Positions 6,440 through 6,810 of a DNA stretch of 6,810 nt are shown piece by piece. Every line of letters starts with the position of its first letter. The first letter of the stretch is position 1. The stretch is from an uncultured Ruminococcus sp. Its GTDB lineage: Bacteria > Bacillota > Clostridia > Oscillospirales > Acutalibacteraceae. The notes under the pieces were generated by a model. The model saw nothing but the letters and a program-made list of their open reading frames with translations, had not been told where the DNA came from and made no database searches. The stretch lies in assembly GCA_902773035.1 (NCBI GenBank), contig CACYDB010000044.1:1-6810 (forward strand), in the 5' to 3' direction. The translations under genes were made by a program, and so were the position numbers.

Positions 6440-6641
6440 TTTGTGCAATATTACCCACAAAAATCGAAAATTTAGCGTTTTGCACAAAGTTGACGTTGAA
6501 TTTATGTTAAATGTGCTTAAAGGCATTTTGTGCAATTTTACTATTACGTTTTTAAATTTATGGACTTTTCCCACAAAAGCGAGATTTTGAAAACGCGTTT
6601 TCGGACTCAAACGCGTTTGGTTTTTTATTATTTTGTGCAAT
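6440..6641. repeat. Cluster of short repeats in the malE-murE gap
   Basis: TTTGTGCAA occurs at 6440-6448, 6527-6535 and 6632-6640, and inverted at 6480-6488. CCCACAAAA occurs at 6454-6462 and 6570-6578, each followed by a CGA and then GCGTTTT (6475-6481 and 6595-6601). The order suggests an old, diverged tandem duplication. Several 9-mers resemble DnaA boxes: TTTTGCACA at 6478-6486 fits TTWTNCACA, and TTACCCACA at 6451-6459 has one mismatch from the classic box. The role is unknown. The minus-strand open frame across this area (6434-6640) starts with TTG, has no ribosome binding site and is not considered a gene. Confidence 0.5.
6591..6626 (+). terminator. Orphan intrinsic terminator-like hairpin upstream of murE
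   Basis: AAACGCGTTT (6591-6600) and a second copy (6609-6618) can pair as a 10-bp stem with an 8-nt loop, followed by GG and six T on the plus strand. No plus-strand gene precedes it in the window. It may end a short non-coding transcript, act as an attenuator for a transcript into murE, or insulate murE. Each copy is itself a palindrome (GAAAACGCGTTTTC at 6589-6602; CAAACGCGTTTG at 6608-6619), so tandem protein-binding sites are the alternative reading. Confidence 0.5.
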
Positions 6642-6687
6642 TTGCAACAGATTATCGGAATTTATCCGATTAATATGCGATTTCAGG

Positions 6688-6716
6688 TTGTTTTTTTAAT
6701 ATTATATTGATATAAT
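6688..6716 (+). promoter_or_regulatory. Probable sigma-A promoter of murE
   Basis: TTGTTT (6688-6693), a 17-nt spacer and a perfect TATAAT (6711-6716) preceded by TGA (extended -10) read on the plus strand. Initiation near 6723 would give a short leader of about 23 nt. Confidence 0.65.
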
Positions 6717-6745
6717 TGAATTATAATAACCTTCGGAGGTGCGTT

Positions 6746-6810
6746 ATGAAGCTTGAAAAAATACTCAGCAATACCGAATATCAGATTATAAGCGGCGGCG
6801 CGGACGTTGA
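6746..6810 (+). CDS. murE: MurE-like UDP-MurNAc-tripeptide synthetase, N-terminal part only (runs off the right edge)
   Basis: The frame opens at ATG 6746 with GGAGG (6735-6739) 6 nt upstream and continues to the window end. The 21 visible residues, MKLEKILSNTEYQ followed by IISGGADV, match the start of clostridial MurE proteins, which usually read MKL..LL...EYE..SG..D before the Mur ligase N-terminal domain. MurE adds the third amino acid of the peptidoglycan stem peptide in the cytoplasm, using ATP. No catalytic motif is in view, so the call rests on this short N-terminus. It is transcribed away from the mal operon and marks the edge of that unit. Confidence 0.7.
   Translation, partial: MKLEKILSNTEYQIISGGADV

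Noticed and set aside
6588..6603. CcpA cre site at the first ACGCGT palindrome
   Set aside because: Alignment to TGWAANCGNTNWCA leaves three mismatches and the symmetry centre differs; it lies over 190 bp upstream of the malE promoter.
6434..6640. 68-codon minus-strand open frame in the malE-murE gap
   Set aside because: It starts with TTG, lacks a ribosome binding site, has low-complexity composition and coincides with the non-coding repeat cluster.
1..6810. Mobile elements, CRISPR arrays or defence genes
   Set aside because: No transposase, integrase, terminal repeats, spacer-repeat periodicity or defence domains were seen on either strand.

Overview
The window looks like chromosomal DNA from a low-to-moderate GC Gram-positive Clostridia member, most likely of the Ruminococcus/Oscillospiraceae type. 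This is inferred from strong GGAGG-type ribosome binding sites, lipobox-anchored secreted proteins, AT-rich intergenic regions, a maltodextrin importer that lacks its own ATPase gene, and the protein sequence style. No species can be named from this stretch alone.

Layout, right to left along the minus strand: a four-gene maltodextrin operon fills most of the window. It reads malE (solute-binding lipoprotein, 4920-6266), malF (permease, 3217-4716), malG (permease, 2366-3220) and a GH13 alpha-amylase lipoprotein (664-2292), ending at an intrinsic terminator (602-645). malF and malG overlap by 4 nt. malE and malF are separated by about 200 nt holding two stem-loops. malG and the amylase are separated by only 73 nt, which hold a strong terminator-like hairpin. 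The expected logic is that the surface-anchored amylase cuts starch or glycogen to short maltodextrins, MalE captures them, MalFG imports them, and an ATPase encoded elsewhere (MsmK/MsmX type) powers the pair. The hairpins probably set the expression ratio, with malE highest and the amylase lowest.

Left edge (1-216, minus strand): the first 72 codons of a separate secreted protein with a classical signal peptide, followed by a short motif common at the start of Firmicutes surface beta-helix/repeat proteins. It has a long intergenic leader (about 250-300 nt) with several predicted hairpins. Its candidate promoter region carries three TGTG/CACA palindromes.

Right edge (6746-6810, plus strand): the first 21 codons of a gene resembling murE, with a good extended -10 promoter. 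The roughly 480 nt malE-murE divergent region is AT-rich. It holds the malE promoter, a hairpin in the malE leader, four copies of TTTGTGCAA, a pair of CCCACAAAA repeats, and an orphan plus-strand terminator-like hairpin.

The coding content is a familiar system. The less explained material lies in the intergenic regions: the structured leader, the palindrome array and the repeat cluster upstream of murE. No clear novel defence, mobile or CRISPR system is visible.
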